64,000 nt of DNA, taken from assembly GCA_964586145.1 (NCBI GenBank), contig CAZPHH010000007.1:1-64000 (forward strand), in the 5' to 3' direction. Positions 35,601 to 43,518 of the stretch are shown here, one piece after another. The notes beneath the pieces were generated by a model. That model saw nothing but the letters and a program-made list of their open reading frames with translations, was not told the DNA's origin and did no database searches. Position numbers and translations under genes: made by a program. Source of the DNA: JAFGJQ01 sp964586145. GTDB lineage: Bacteria > Planctomycetota > Phycisphaerae > UBA1845. Every line of letters starts with the position of its first letter. Position 1 is the first letter of the stretch.

Positions 35601-36026
35601 GTCGTCATCCGCAACGCGGAGCCGGTGGCCCGGATGCTGGCCCAGCGCGGCCTGGTGAAGTTTGACGGCGTCATGCGGCACGGCAAGTGGTGGCTGGGCG
35701 GCAATTTCTTCGTGCGAGAGCACCCGCTTTTTGAGGGGCTGCCCGTCAACCAGGCCCTGAACTGGGAGTACCAGGATCTCGTCGCCTACGATGCCGACCG
35801 CTTCGGCCTGTTGCTGCAGGGGGAGGAGGCTGTGGTCGGATCGGTCAGCGATCATCAGCCCCGGGTCAGCACGGCCGTCGCGGTGGTTCCGGACGGCAAA
35901 GGCCGGTGGGTGCTGTCCACGCTGGACATCACCCGCACGCTGAACGCCCCCCCCGGCCCCGCCGACGTCGTCCGCAAACTGTTCTGCAACTACCTGACAC
36001 GCGGCGTCCGCCAGGCGAACGAGTGA
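32643..36026 (+). CDS. Secreted glycoside hydrolase family 2 enzyme with PA14 domain
   Basis: 1127 residues with a signal peptide (MKSNPRTWPAVGFSILFGLHAAQA). The GH2 part has the sugar-binding jelly-roll (RGVSWWWREVTLPAEAAGRQ), an immunoglobulin-like domain and a TIM barrel. The acid/base Glu is probably in VLYNMINEEDR and the nucleophile in FWGEDGAI. Residues about 830-960 form a PA14 carbohydrate-binding domain (APESGVYRFHTLSDDGVRLW, then GTAYDIRLEYFQ, IIRLLWTRP). The remaining C-terminus is a beta domain. GH2 covers beta-galactosidases, glucuronidases and mannosidases, and substrate cannot be read from sequence. GAGGAA precedes the ATG. It pairs with the pentulokinase and the divergent GH172 gene as a likely polysaccharide-use locus. 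Confidence 0.87.
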   Translation: MKSNPRTWPAVGFSILFGLHAAQAEMTTRTVIELGGPGWSLWLDKQAAWESDQLFLPPVDLAKLPVNPPTGGWEALGTNGLPVSVPGTVEEYLWDAEGGDYRGVSWWWREVTLPAEAAGRQVLLRVDSVRLRAEVFVDETLVGYDLIGNTPFEVDLTGKLAPGVPARLAFRITDPGGNFDWIDFDAHRWGKYTLPASHGFGGMTGHLRLLVLDPLYVDDLFVRNKPAPREVDVEVTVRNVTDEVVTRDVIFRIVDAADPSSVLLEEAVKGRRFSHGLQTVTATLSVPTARIWDLESPTLYVCQVSLGGLDADSRRFGFRWFAPDGIGEDAVFRLNGRRIVLRSAISWGFWPINGIYPTPERARKQIAAAKTIGLNMLNHHRCIGQPILFDLADEMGLLQYEEPGGYTARGGDEFCRRWAREKLLRMVRRDRSHPSLVLYNMINEEDRIPPDDNRKQDMADAHRLDPSRIITYTSGWNKDGDDPFKLHMRPYDEKQYTQGWWDYHNACGPGVYRDAFYVSPTHYTRHTDNGKEIVFWGEDGAIATPPRLALIAKELEGKPNGWDGAAHRQWHQAYVDYLESRGFLEHFGSVDDLTRSMGNIAFYYQGRIIENVRAGNVTDGYVINGWEAEKIENHSGVVDCFRNLKGDAELLARYNAPLYVAVKLRSKVGHAPLQTVADFHLVNEVDLKGAFELHASIVDADGKDLWSKRLPVRVAGGERYGQLLLGGVDVSVDCGPGRYALKAELHLPGAEPGAAPFAVGDDEAFVVDWKSQRVSPRGAVVENGTLVRDFLKDHLGVEIPAFSASLEKLDYVILGAFDFEPREVVPGTALVPTEGEGRGLTAEYFKGTDFHRRVLLRTDPKVDFDFSKTPPDPAVASTEYSARWQGKLRAPESGVYRFHTLSDDGVRLWIDGKRFIDNWTTHGPTYDTSEPLTLEAGTAYDIRLEYFQAQEGAIIRLLWTRPAMRAEAEAVLADLPRRVRDDGTTAVVIRNAEPVARMLAQRGLVKFDGVMRHGKWWLGGNFFVREHPLFEGLPVNQALNWEYQDLVAYDADRFGLLLQGEEAVVGSVSDHQPRVSTAVAVVPDGKGRWVLSTLDITRTLNAPPGPADVVRKLFCNYLTRGVRQANE

Positions 36027-36247
36027 AGGGGCTCTGATCGCCACGTGCAGGTTGTTGTCGTTATGGCCGAACGACCCGCCCCACAAGCCGCGATTCGAAC
36101 GGTTTTTGCCTCTCGGTAACCCGCTCCCAGGGGGATTCATTCACCGGCACAGAATCTCGCGGCGCAGGCCGTAGCTCTGGGCTTACGCCGCATGAGTGCT
36201 CCAGGCGCGCATCCGCGTTGTGAGGACGACCGGCCATGGCCGCTATT

Positions 36248-36365
36248 CGAGCCCCGTTCACGGGGCTTTCCCGCCGCAGGCGGGCTTCAGGCCAGTCCTT
36301 TGAGGACTGGTTGCCGGACGACGATCCCTGTATTTCCATCCCAGACGAGCCCGTTTCAACGGGCT
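36248..36365. repeat. Four-hairpin repeat, left half of a mirror array
   Basis: Four exact hairpins in order: AGCCCCG/CGGGGCT (36250-36267), CCCGCC/GGCGGG (36270-36284), CCAGTCCT/AGGACTGG (36292-36310), AGCCCGT/ACGGGCT (36348-36365). It aligns to the reverse complement of 36410-36530 over nearly its full length. It lies in the 636-base gap between the GH2 gene and mqnE, which otherwise shows no gene. Confidence 0.85.
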
Positions 36366-36409
36366 TCTCTTTTCTCACCGTCCGCTGCGGCCTGGACCAG
36401 AACGGTGGA

Positions 36410-36528
36410 AGCCCGTTGAAACGGGCTGCGATTCCGAGAGGGGAAGGTAAAGCCTGCCCCCGCCAACCAGCCCTACAAGGGCTGGCCTATCAACCCGCCC
36501 CGCGGCGGGAATGCTCGTTGAAACGGGC
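36410..36528. repeat. Four-hairpin repeat, right half of a mirror array
   Basis: Hairpins AGCCCGT/ACGGGCT (36410-36427), CCAGCCCT/AGGGCTGG (36467-36485), CCCGCC/GGCGGG (36494-36509) and a decayed GCTCGT/ACGGGC (36513-36528), which is the order of the left half reversed. Stem changes are compensated, for example CCAGTCCT/AGGACTGG against CCAGCCCT/AGGGCTGG. This indicates selection on, or copying of, the folded form. Confidence 0.85.
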
Positions 36529-36662
36529 AATCAACCAGACATCGGTTGACCGTCTCTGGCTGAATACATGTTCGCCAGATTGCCGACGGACATCGCGTGC
36601 TACAACTCGTGCAGACCCTCCGGGATAGCCGGTCCCACAGATGTTGGGGGCCATTCCACCCG

Positions 36663-37802
36663 TCAGGAGACGGGATCGCCGACGGTCCAGCCGTCGGCGG
36701 TGCGGAGGATGCGGCGGTAGAGGGTGTCGCGCTCGACGGGGACGCAGCCGGCCTCGCGGATGAGGCGCTGCAGCGCGTCCACAGTGATCTCCTGGTGCGT
36801 GGAGACGCCGTCGCGCTTGGTGATGTCGTAATAGACCACCGTGCCGTCCAGGTCGTCCACGCCCCAGTTCAGCGAGACCTGCGACAGCTTGATCCCCTGC
36901 ATGATCCAGAACGCCTTGACGTGAGGAATGTTGTCCGCCATCAGCCGGGCGACGGCCAGCGTGCGCAGGTTCGTCAGGCCGGTGGGGCCGGGCAGGTGTG
37001 ACAGGGCGCTGCCCTCCGGAATGAACGGCAGCGGCACCAGGCAGTTGAAATGGGCCGGCCGCGACCGCAGCGATTCGTCCTGATGCTCGCGCAGCTTGAT
37101 GAGGTGGGCGATCCGCTCCGCCGGCGTCTCCACGTGGCCGTACAGCATGGTGGCGTTGGTGAAGATGCCCAGCTCGTGGGCCGTGCGATGCACCTCAAAC
37201 CACTCCGCCTCCCCCACCTTGTTCCGGAAGGCTTCGTCATGCACGCGCGGGTCGAAGATCTCCGCCCCGCCGCCCGGCAGCGCATCCAGCCCCGCCTCCC
37301 GCAGCGCCACGAGGACCTCGCGAATGCTCATTCGTGGCTTGGCGATGCGGGTGAAGTGGATGATCTCGATGGCGGTGAAGGCCTTGACGCACATCCGCGG
37401 GCAGCGGCGGCGGATTTCGCGGCACATGTCGGTGTAGTGTGAGAACGGCAGCCGCGGGTGCAGCCCGCCCACGATATGCACTTCCGTCGCCCCGCGTGAA
37501 TAGGCTTCCTCCGCCCGATCGGCGATCTGCTCGACGGTCAGTTCATACCCGTCCGCTGCCGCTTTCCGCCACGGGCGGAAGAACGAGCAGAACTTGCAGC
37601 GCAGCACGCAGTAGTTCGTGTAGTTGATGTGCCGGTTGATGTTGTAGTAGGCGTTGCGCCCGTGCCGGCGTTCGCGAACCTGGTTGGCCAGTTGCCCTAG
37701 CGTATGCACGTCTGCCGAGGCGTACAGCCATTGGCCGTCCTCGGCGGACAGGTGCTGCCCGGCGTCAACCCTGGCCCGGATGAATTGTTCGGCCACCGTC
37801 AT
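36663..37802 (-). CDS. mqnE: Aminofutalosine synthase (radical SAM)
   Basis: 379 residues. MqnE joins a chorismate-derived enol ether to an adenosine radical to make aminofutalosine in the futalosine route to menaquinone. The radical-SAM cluster CVLRCKFC has Cys65, Cys69 and Cys72. EVHIVGGLHP, VKAFTAIEIIHF and ALPGGGAEIF separate it from the related MqnC. C-terminal features such as KLSQVSLNWGVDDLDGTVV are also family-typical. It follows rpsA on the same strand after 46 bases, so co-transcription is possible. The other mqn genes are not in the window. Confidence 0.93.
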   Translation of the reverse strand: MTVAEQFIRARVDAGQHLSAEDGQWLYASADVHTLGQLANQVRERRHGRNAYYNINRHINYTNYCVLRCKFCSFFRPWRKAAADGYELTVEQIADRAEEAYSRGATEVHIVGGLHPRLPFSHYTDMCREIRRRCPRMCVKAFTAIEIIHFTRIAKPRMSIREVLVALREAGLDALPGGGAEIFDPRVHDEAFRNKVGEAEWFEVHRTAHELGIFTNATMLYGHVETPAERIAHLIKLREHQDESLRSRPAHFNCLVPLPFIPEGSALSHLPGPTGLTNLRTLAVARLMADNIPHVKAFWIMQGIKLSQVSLNWGVDDLDGTVVYYDITKRDGVSTHQEITVDALQRLIREAGCVPVERDTLYRRILRTADGWTVGDPVS

Positions 37803-37848
37803 AGCGGTGGATCATACGCCTGATCGGGCGGTGCGTCAGCGGGCCGGC

Positions 37849-39390
37849 TCAGCGCAGCAGGCCGTCGAAAAGCCCGCCGCCGTCCGTGCCGTATCCGCCG
37901 CGAAGCGGTTTTTTGCGCTTCTTGACCTGCTTGGCCGGTGCGGCTTCCGCCACCGCCTCTGCAGCAGCAGCAGCGGTCAGGGCCTTGATGGACAGGGATA
38001 TCCGCCGATGGTCCATGTCCACACCCAGCACCTTGACCTGCACGTCCTGGCCGGCCTGCACCACGTCGGTCGGCCGGCGTACGTGAGTCTCGGCCAGTTC
38101 CGAGATATGGACCAACCCCTCCACGCCGGGGCGAAGCTCGACAAAAGCGCCGAATTCCGCCGTCTTTGTCACCCGGCCGGTGACCACCGCTTCGGCCGGG
38201 AAATCGGCGGCCACATCCTCCCACGGGTCCGGTGCGGCCTGCTTCATGCTGAGGGCCATCCGCCGCTTTTCCGGCTCCAGGCGGATGATGACCACGTCCA
38301 CCATTTCCCCGACGGAAAGCAGGTCCTTGGGCCGGTTGACCCGACCCCAGCTCATCTCGCTCACCGGAATCAGGGCTTCCACGCCCTGGGTTACCTCCGC
38401 GAACGCGCCGAAGTCGGCCAGCCGCACCACGCGAGCCTTCAGCGACGTGCCCACCGGGAAGTCTTGCTCGACGTTCGCCCAGGGGTCGGGCAGCGCCTGC
38501 TTCAGCCCCAGCGAGATGCGCAGTTTGCCCTCCTCGCCCTGCTTGATCTTGAGCACCTTGACGTCCACATGCTGGCCCGCATGCACCACGTCGCTGGGCT
38601 TGTCCACCTGCGACCAGCTCATGTCGCTGACGTGCAGTAAGCCGTCCACCCCGCCCAGGTCCACGAACGCTCCGTAGTCCGTGACGTTGCGGACCACGCC
38701 CTGGCGAAGCTGACCCTCCGCCAGTTCGGTGAGCAACTGCTTGCGGGCCGCCATGAATTCGGCTTCCTGGACCTTTCGGCGGCTGACCAGGACGTTCTTC
38801 TCCCGGCGGTCCACCTCCAACACCTGGCAGCGAACCACGTCTCCAATCAGGTTCGAAATGTCAACCGTGCGGTCCACGTCGCAGTGCGAAGCCGGCATGA
38901 AGCCCCGGATGCCCTTCAGGTCAACCTCCAGGCCGCCCTTGTTCATGCCGGAAACCCGGCCCTCGACCACCAGGCCGGGCTTCAGCGACTCCCAGCTTGC
39001 AATCCGAGCCGCGCCCTCTCGCGAGAAGATCTGGAGGTTTGATTCCCGATCGTACCGGTCGAACACCACGTCGATGATCCGCCCCTCGACCGGTTCATCC
39101 TCGCCCCCCTTGAACTGGACCCGCGGCACGACGCCTTCCGACTTGCCCCCCAGCTCCACGAACACGTCATCCCGGTGAACCTTGACGATCTTCACCCGGA
39201 TCACCGTCTCCGCTCCTTCCGTGGGGGCCGACGACGGGTCGGATGTGTCCGTTACATCGCCCATGGTCATTCCGGCCAGTGCCTCCTCCTCCTCCGGGGT
39301 CAGTCCCAGGCCGAGCGAGGCATCCGGGTCGGGTGAAAGAGGCATGTCCGCCGGTGTGGCAGACTCCGTCGGGCGTGGCATGTCGTTCAT
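37849..39390 (-). CDS. rpsA: 30S ribosomal protein S1
   Basis: 513 residues with five S1 (OB-fold) domains, about residues 63-130, 143-210, 232-300, 313-382 and 398-467. The last three carry the classical core (VTDYGAFVDLGGVDGLLHVSDMSW; ADFGAFAEV...ALIPVSEMSWG; AEFGAFVEL...GLVHISELA). S1 binds mRNA at the 30S platform and helps initiation. E. coli S1 has six domains. An acidic, low-complexity N-terminus (about 60 residues) precedes the first domain, and the tail is basic (KQVKKRKKPLRGGYG). The region upstream is a gene-free stretch of about 1 kb. Confidence 0.93.
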   Translation of the reverse strand: MNDMPRPTESATPADMPLSPDPDASLGLGLTPEEEEALAGMTMGDVTDTSDPSSAPTEGAETVIRVKIVKVHRDDVFVELGGKSEGVVPRVQFKGGEDEPVEGRIIDVVFDRYDRESNLQIFSREGAARIASWESLKPGLVVEGRVSGMNKGGLEVDLKGIRGFMPASHCDVDRTVDISNLIGDVVRCQVLEVDRREKNVLVSRRKVQEAEFMAARKQLLTELAEGQLRQGVVRNVTDYGAFVDLGGVDGLLHVSDMSWSQVDKPSDVVHAGQHVDVKVLKIKQGEEGKLRISLGLKQALPDPWANVEQDFPVGTSLKARVVRLADFGAFAEVTQGVEALIPVSEMSWGRVNRPKDLLSVGEMVDVVIIRLEPEKRRMALSMKQAAPDPWEDVAADFPAEAVVTGRVTKTAEFGAFVELRPGVEGLVHISELAETHVRRPTDVVQAGQDVQVKVLGVDMDHRRISLSIKALTAAAAAEAVAEAAPAKQVKKRKKPLRGGYGTDGGGLFDGLLR

Positions 39391-40416
39391 CTTGATTCCT
39401 AGCCTGCGTGGGCAAACGCTCCGTTACAGAAGTCTTACGCTGCCGCCCCGGAACACCAACTCACCCCCGGGTCGTGGCCGGTTCGCAGCCAAGCCACGCG
39501 AGACGAATCACGACCTTGGGTTCCGGGCGGCAGGCCGGGCCGGGCCGTACGGTGTGCCGGGCCCTCGTGGTTCCGGAACCATCTCTGCAATGCCGGCCGA
39601 TGTTCTCTATCCCGGTGGTGCAACGTGTTGACGGGCTCGATACAGTCTTGTGTTCTCCCTGGACCGCTCCGTGGGGAACAGACAGGGACCATCCCCCCGG
39701 CTCGATCATGCCTGACGTTAATCGAATGTAGGCCCGGAAGTCAAGGCGATCGGCCGGCACCGGCCGCCGTCCCCCGAGTCGCCGTGGCCGTGGGTGGTCT
39801 CCCGTTAGCTCCCGTGCCACAACGATTTCCGGCAGATTTTATCGGACGGCAGTGGAAATTTCCCGCTCGGGCCGCCATGATACCCGCCTGTCGTGCGGCG
39901 TGTACGGGAGGAACGTGGCGCGGCCTCGTCCCACGCCGCAATTCGCGGGCAAGCTTGGGCTTGAGCCCGGTCGATACAGTGACGACCACTCGGCCGGCCG
40001 GCTCCGGGCGTCCGGTTTCGCGTCAGAGGCCCTGGGAGTAGACGTGTCGCTTCGCGCGGCGGTCTGCACACGCCATGACGTTTCGGTCGGCAGACGAGGG
40101 CATCTGCCGCGGGCGGCGGTCAGCCTGGCGGCGGAGTGCCGCTTTGCCGGAGGGATCGGGAGCAGAGTCGCGTGCGGCGGCCGCCGCCGAGGGCCGGAAC
40201 CGCGGTTTCCCCGGCAGTGACAGGTCGTGGCTCCGGTCCGCCCCGGGCAGGCGTCGCGTGAGGAGGCCGGTCGGGCGGGGTCCGGGCCCTCCTGATTGCG
40301 GAAAACAGGGGGTTGAAGACGATTATGGCCGATAAGGTATTCTGCCGGCCCGGCCGTTCGGACGGGGCGGAACTGATGCGCACGCCGGGCGGCGGCGCAG
40401 TGAATGGAGTCGTGAG
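39391..40416. other. Gene-free divergent region (1026 bases) between rpsA and the V-ATPase operon
   Basis: No open frame here has convincing codon use or a ribosome-binding site. On the rpsA side a TTGACT box (39744-39739, minus) lacks a good -10 partner. If used, it would give rpsA a leader over 300 bases long. On the ATPase side lies the weak promoter at 40313-40343 and a nearby imperfect hairpin (AGGAGG...CCTCCT, 40261-40292). A long structured leader for rpsA is plausible, since S1 autoregulates in other bacteria, but no known motif was recognised. Confidence 0.5.
40313..40343 (+). promoter_or_regulatory. Possible promoter of the V-ATPase operon
   Basis: TTGAAG (40313-40318), 19-base spacer, TATTCT (40338-40343), about 74 bases before the first gene. 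The spacing is long. Confidence 0.3.
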
Positions 40417-41046
40417 ATGCCAGAGACACTAGAGGCTTTCGTCAGCAAGCTTCAGACGGACGGAGTGCGAGCGGGCCAGATGGCCGCGGAGAAGATTCGC
40501 GCCGAGGCGGAGGAGCAGGCCAGGCGGGTGATCGCGGAGGCCGAGGCCCGGGCCGAGCAGATACTGGCCGGTGCGGAAGCCAAGCGGGAGAAGGTTGAGG
40601 CCCGCGCGGCCACGGAGCTGCACCTCGCAGCCCGGGACACGATCGTCCGGCTGCAAGGCTCGTTGAATCGGGCCATGCGGGGCATTCTGACGAAGGCGGC
40701 TCAGAAGAAACTCACGGATCCCGACTTCATCGGAAAGCTCCTCCGCGAGGTCGTGATGGAGTACGTGAAGGCGGACATCGAGCGCCGGGAAACGATGACC
40801 ATCAACCTCCCGGAGTCGATGCACCACCATTTGACGGAGTACGGGATCGGCGCTCTGGTGGAGGATGCTCGCAAGGGCGGGTTGGGGGTCGTGCTGGACA
40901 AGAACCTGAGAGCCGACGGATTCGAGTACACACTGGTCGACGGAACGGTCGAGGTGACACTGGAGTCCGTGGTCGAGGTGCTTGCCGGCATCGTGGGACC
41001 GGAGTTGAAGAACATCGTCTTCCATGCCGCGACGGACGACCATTGA
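40417..41046 (+). CDS. atpE: V-type ATP synthase subunit E
   Basis: 209 residues. The N-terminal half is a long charged coiled coil (AAEKIRAEAEEQARRVIAEA...) and the C-terminal half a mixed alpha/beta domain, the classic peripheral-stalk E subunit. It is the first gene of a seven-gene operon in the order E, DUF2764, A, B, D, I, K, the same order I know from Chlamydia and some spirochaetes. ATG is preceded by GGAGTCGTGAG. No separate subunit G/H is visible to partner it. Confidence 0.85.
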   Translation: MPETLEAFVSKLQTDGVRAGQMAAEKIRAEAEEQARRVIAEAEARAEQILAGAEAKREKVEARAATELHLAARDTIVRLQGSLNRAMRGILTKAAQKKLTDPDFIGKLLREVVMEYVKADIERRETMTINLPESMHHHLTEYGIGALVEDARKGGLGVVLDKNLRADGFEYTLVDGTVEVTLESVVEVLAGIVGPELKNIVFHAATDDH

Positions 41047-41050
41047 CACC

Positions 41051-41794
41051 ATGAAGAGCGACCGTCGTTTCTACATTTCGGCTTTACCTGCGCTTGGCGA
41101 GTTGGGGCTCACACCGCCGGTCAGCCCGGGCTGGCTGCGTGCGCATGTCGCCGCTCTGCCGTGCGCGAGGGCGCTGGTTGAATCGGTCCTGCTGTTTGAC
41201 GATCTCGTGCAGCGGGAGGCGTTTCTGGCGGGAGAACTCCCGGCGGTCGAGCCGGCGGTGCTCACGCCGGCTCAGGCGCGAAATGAGGCGCCTCTGCCGC
41301 CGCACCTGGCCGTGGCCACCGAGTCGGGGTCGCTGGTTTCCCGGGTGGACGGGCTGTGGGAGGCAGCTTTCCGGCACGCACACGGTGTGGCCCGCAAGTG
41401 CGGGAGTGTCTTCCTGAAACGCTGGGTCGGGTTTGAGGTGGCTTTGCGGAACGCGCTGGCCGCGGCGCGCGCGAAGCGGCTGGGGCTCGACGAAGGCGCC
41501 TTTCGGGTCGCGGCGGACCTGGGAGACCCCCAGACGGACCTGGAGCCGGTGCTGAACGAGTGGTCGGCGGCGGCGACCCCTCTCGACGGGTTGCGCGTGC
41601 TGATCCGCACCCGGTGGAACTGGCTGACGGCCCACGACGCATGGTACACGTTCCAGGATGACGAACTGGCGGCCTTCGCGGCCAAGCTGGCGCTGATGCA
41701 GCAATGGAAGCGAGTGGTTGACGCCGAAGAGGGCGGCTTCCCCGGCACTTCCGCGGACGCGTCGTCACTATCTCTCGAAAGGGCAACAGGTTGA
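41051..41794 (+). CDS. DUF2764 family V-ATPase-associated protein (C-subunit position)
   Basis: 247 residues, four bases after subunit E and overlapping subunit A by four. The opening YISALPALGELGL resembles the DUF2764 family, which sits between E and A in chlamydia-type operons, where it is thought to replace the central-stalk subunit C. It is mostly helical, with no membrane segments. ATG 41051 is used; an in-frame ATG at 41024 would overlap subunit E. The assignment rests on position plus the N-terminal motif. Confidence 0.75.
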   Translation: MKSDRRFYISALPALGELGLTPPVSPGWLRAHVAALPCARALVESVLLFDDLVQREAFLAGELPAVEPAVLTPAQARNEAPLPPHLAVATESGSLVSRVDGLWEAAFRHAHGVARKCGSVFLKRWVGFEVALRNALAAARAKRLGLDEGAFRVAADLGDPQTDLEPVLNEWSAAATPLDGLRVLIRTRWNWLTAHDAWYTFQDDELAAFAAKLALMQQWKRVVDAEEGGFPGTSADASSLSLERATG

Positions 41795-43518
41795 CTGGCA
41801 AGATCGTAGCGGTGTTCGGAAACCTGGTGATCGCCGAGACGGATACCCGGGTGGTGCAGAACTCGGTCGGGTATTGCGTGCGGTCCGACGGTGTACGGCT
41901 GTTGTCGGAGGTGGTGCGGGTTCGCGGGAACGTGGCGGACCTGCAGGTTTTCGAGGAGACCCGCGGGCTGAAAGTCGGCGACGAGGTCGAGTTCCGCCGC
42001 GAGATGCTGTCCGTCATGCTCGGGCCCGGGCTGCTCGGCCAGATTTACGACGGCCTGCAGAATCCGCTGCCCAAGCTGGCGGGGCAGGTGGGCTTCTTTC
42101 TGCAGCCCGGCACGTACATCGACGGCCTGCTGCCCGACCGGCAATGGGCGTTCACGCCCGAAGTCGCCCCGGGCGCAACGGTGGAGTCCGGCGACGCGCT
42201 GGGCGCCGTGCCCGAGGGCATCTTCACACACCAGATCATGGTCCCCTTCAGTTGGAGGGGGTCGTTTACCGTGGAGTCGATCGCGGCCGCGGGCGAGTAC
42301 ACCATCGCGGACGACATCGCCGTGCTGAAGGACTCCGCCGGGCAATCGCACACCGTGCGCATGCAGCAGAACTGGCCGGTCAAGGTCCCGCTCAATGTTT
42401 CCCGCCGGCGGCTGATGCCGTCCGAGCCGTTGACCACGCGAGTGCGGATCATCGACTCGCTGTTCCCGATCGTGCGCGGTGGAACGTACTGCATCCCCGG
42501 TCCGTTCGGCGCGGGCAAGACGGTGCTGCAGCAGATCACCGCGCGGAACGCGGAGATCGACGTGATGATTGTGGCCGCCTGCGGCGAGCGGGCCGGCGAA
42601 GTGGTCGAGACGTTGCGCGAGTTCCCCCTGCTGATCGACCCGCGGACCGGACGCAGCCTGATGGAGCGGACAATCATCATCTGCAACACGTCGGCCATGC
42701 CGGTGGCGGCCCGGGAGGCGTCGGTCTACACGGCCGCCACCCTGGCCGAGTACTACCGCCAGATGGGCCTGCACGTGCTGCTGCTGGCCGACTCCACGTC
42801 ACGATGGGCCCAGGCGATGCGCGAGCTGTCGGGCCGGCTGGAGGAGATTCCCGGCGAGGAGGCCTTCCCGGCCTACCTGGAGAGCCGCATCGCGGCGTTC
42901 TACGAGCGTGCCGGGGCCATTGAGCTGAAGAACGGGAAGGTCGGCTCGCTGACCATCGGCGGGACGGTCAGCCCGGCGGGCGGAAACTTCGAGGAGCCCG
43001 TCACGCAGGGCACGCTCAAGGTCGTGGGGGCGTTTCACGGGCTGTCGCGGGCGCGCAGTGACGCCCGCCGCTATCCTGCCATCGACCCCCTGGAATCGTG
43101 GAGCAAGTACCAGGGCGTCATTGATCCGGACAAGGTGGCCCGGGTGCGAAACCTGCTGGCCCGGGGCAACGAAATCAGCCAGATGATGACCGTGGTCGGC
43201 GAAGAGGGCACCTCCACGGAGGACTTCACCGTCGCCCTGAAGGCCGACTTCTTCGACAACTGTTATCTTCAGCAGAACGCGTTCGACGATGTGGACGGGG
43301 CGACGCCGGCCGATCGGCAACGGGTGGTCTTTGAAAAGATTCTCGAGGTCCTGGACCTGGACTTCGGGTTTGAGGACAAGACTGTCGCCCGTCAGACGAT
43401 CGTGCGGGGGACGGACCTGTTTCGCAACTGGAACTACGCCGCCAGCGACAGTGACGAATACCGCACACTGCTGGAGCGGATCGACCAATTCATCGCCACG
43501 AAGGGGCGTGAGGAATGA
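41791..43518 (+). CDS. atpA: V-type ATP synthase catalytic subunit A
   Basis: 575 residues, normal for the catalytic A subunit. Walker A is GPFGAGKT (237-244), followed by the catalytic-glutamate segment ACGERAGEV, and LLADSTSRWAQAMRELSGRLEEIPGEEAFPAYL, part of which is the signature PxxPxYxxSR-like region. The non-homologous insertion after about residue 115 is present. The start is TTG, in a TTGA overlap with the stop of the previous gene and GAAAGGG upstream. This is an unusual start codon, but no ATG fits. It overlaps subunit B by ATGA, so translation is coupled. Confidence 0.95.
   Translation: MTGKIVAVFGNLVIAETDTRVVQNSVGYCVRSDGVRLLSEVVRVRGNVADLQVFEETRGLKVGDEVEFRREMLSVMLGPGLLGQIYDGLQNPLPKLAGQVGFFLQPGTYIDGLLPDRQWAFTPEVAPGATVESGDALGAVPEGIFTHQIMVPFSWRGSFTVESIAAAGEYTIADDIAVLKDSAGQSHTVRMQQNWPVKVPLNVSRRRLMPSEPLTTRVRIIDSLFPIVRGGTYCIPGPFGAGKTVLQQITARNAEIDVMIVAACGERAGEVVETLREFPLLIDPRTGRSLMERTIIICNTSAMPVAAREASVYTAATLAEYYRQMGLHVLLLADSTSRWAQAMRELSGRLEEIPGEEAFPAYLESRIAAFYERAGAIELKNGKVGSLTIGGTVSPAGGNFEEPVTQGTLKVVGAFHGLSRARSDARRYPAIDPLESWSKYQGVIDPDKVARVRNLLARGNEISQMMTVVGEEGTSTEDFTVALKADFFDNCYLQQNAFDDVDGATPADRQRVVFEKILEVLDLDFGFEDKTVARQTIVRGTDLFRNWNYAASDSDEYRTLLERIDQFIATKGREE

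Noticed and set aside
36060..36130. A GTTCGAATC string on the minus strand resembling a tRNA T-loop
   Set aside because: The flanking bases do not form a T-stem, and no acceptor or anticodon arms fit.
36248..36530. CRISPR array
   Set aside because: Units are different hairpins in mirrored order, without constant repeats and regular spacers.
39839..40429. A 196-codon minus-strand frame in the rpsA/V-ATPase gap
   Set aside because: Low-complexity Arg/Pro/Ser composition with no ribosome-binding site and no motif.
40325..40432. A 35-codon frame ahead of subunit E
   Set aside because: No Shine-Dalgarno, overlaps the next gene and has no recognisable features; likely chance.
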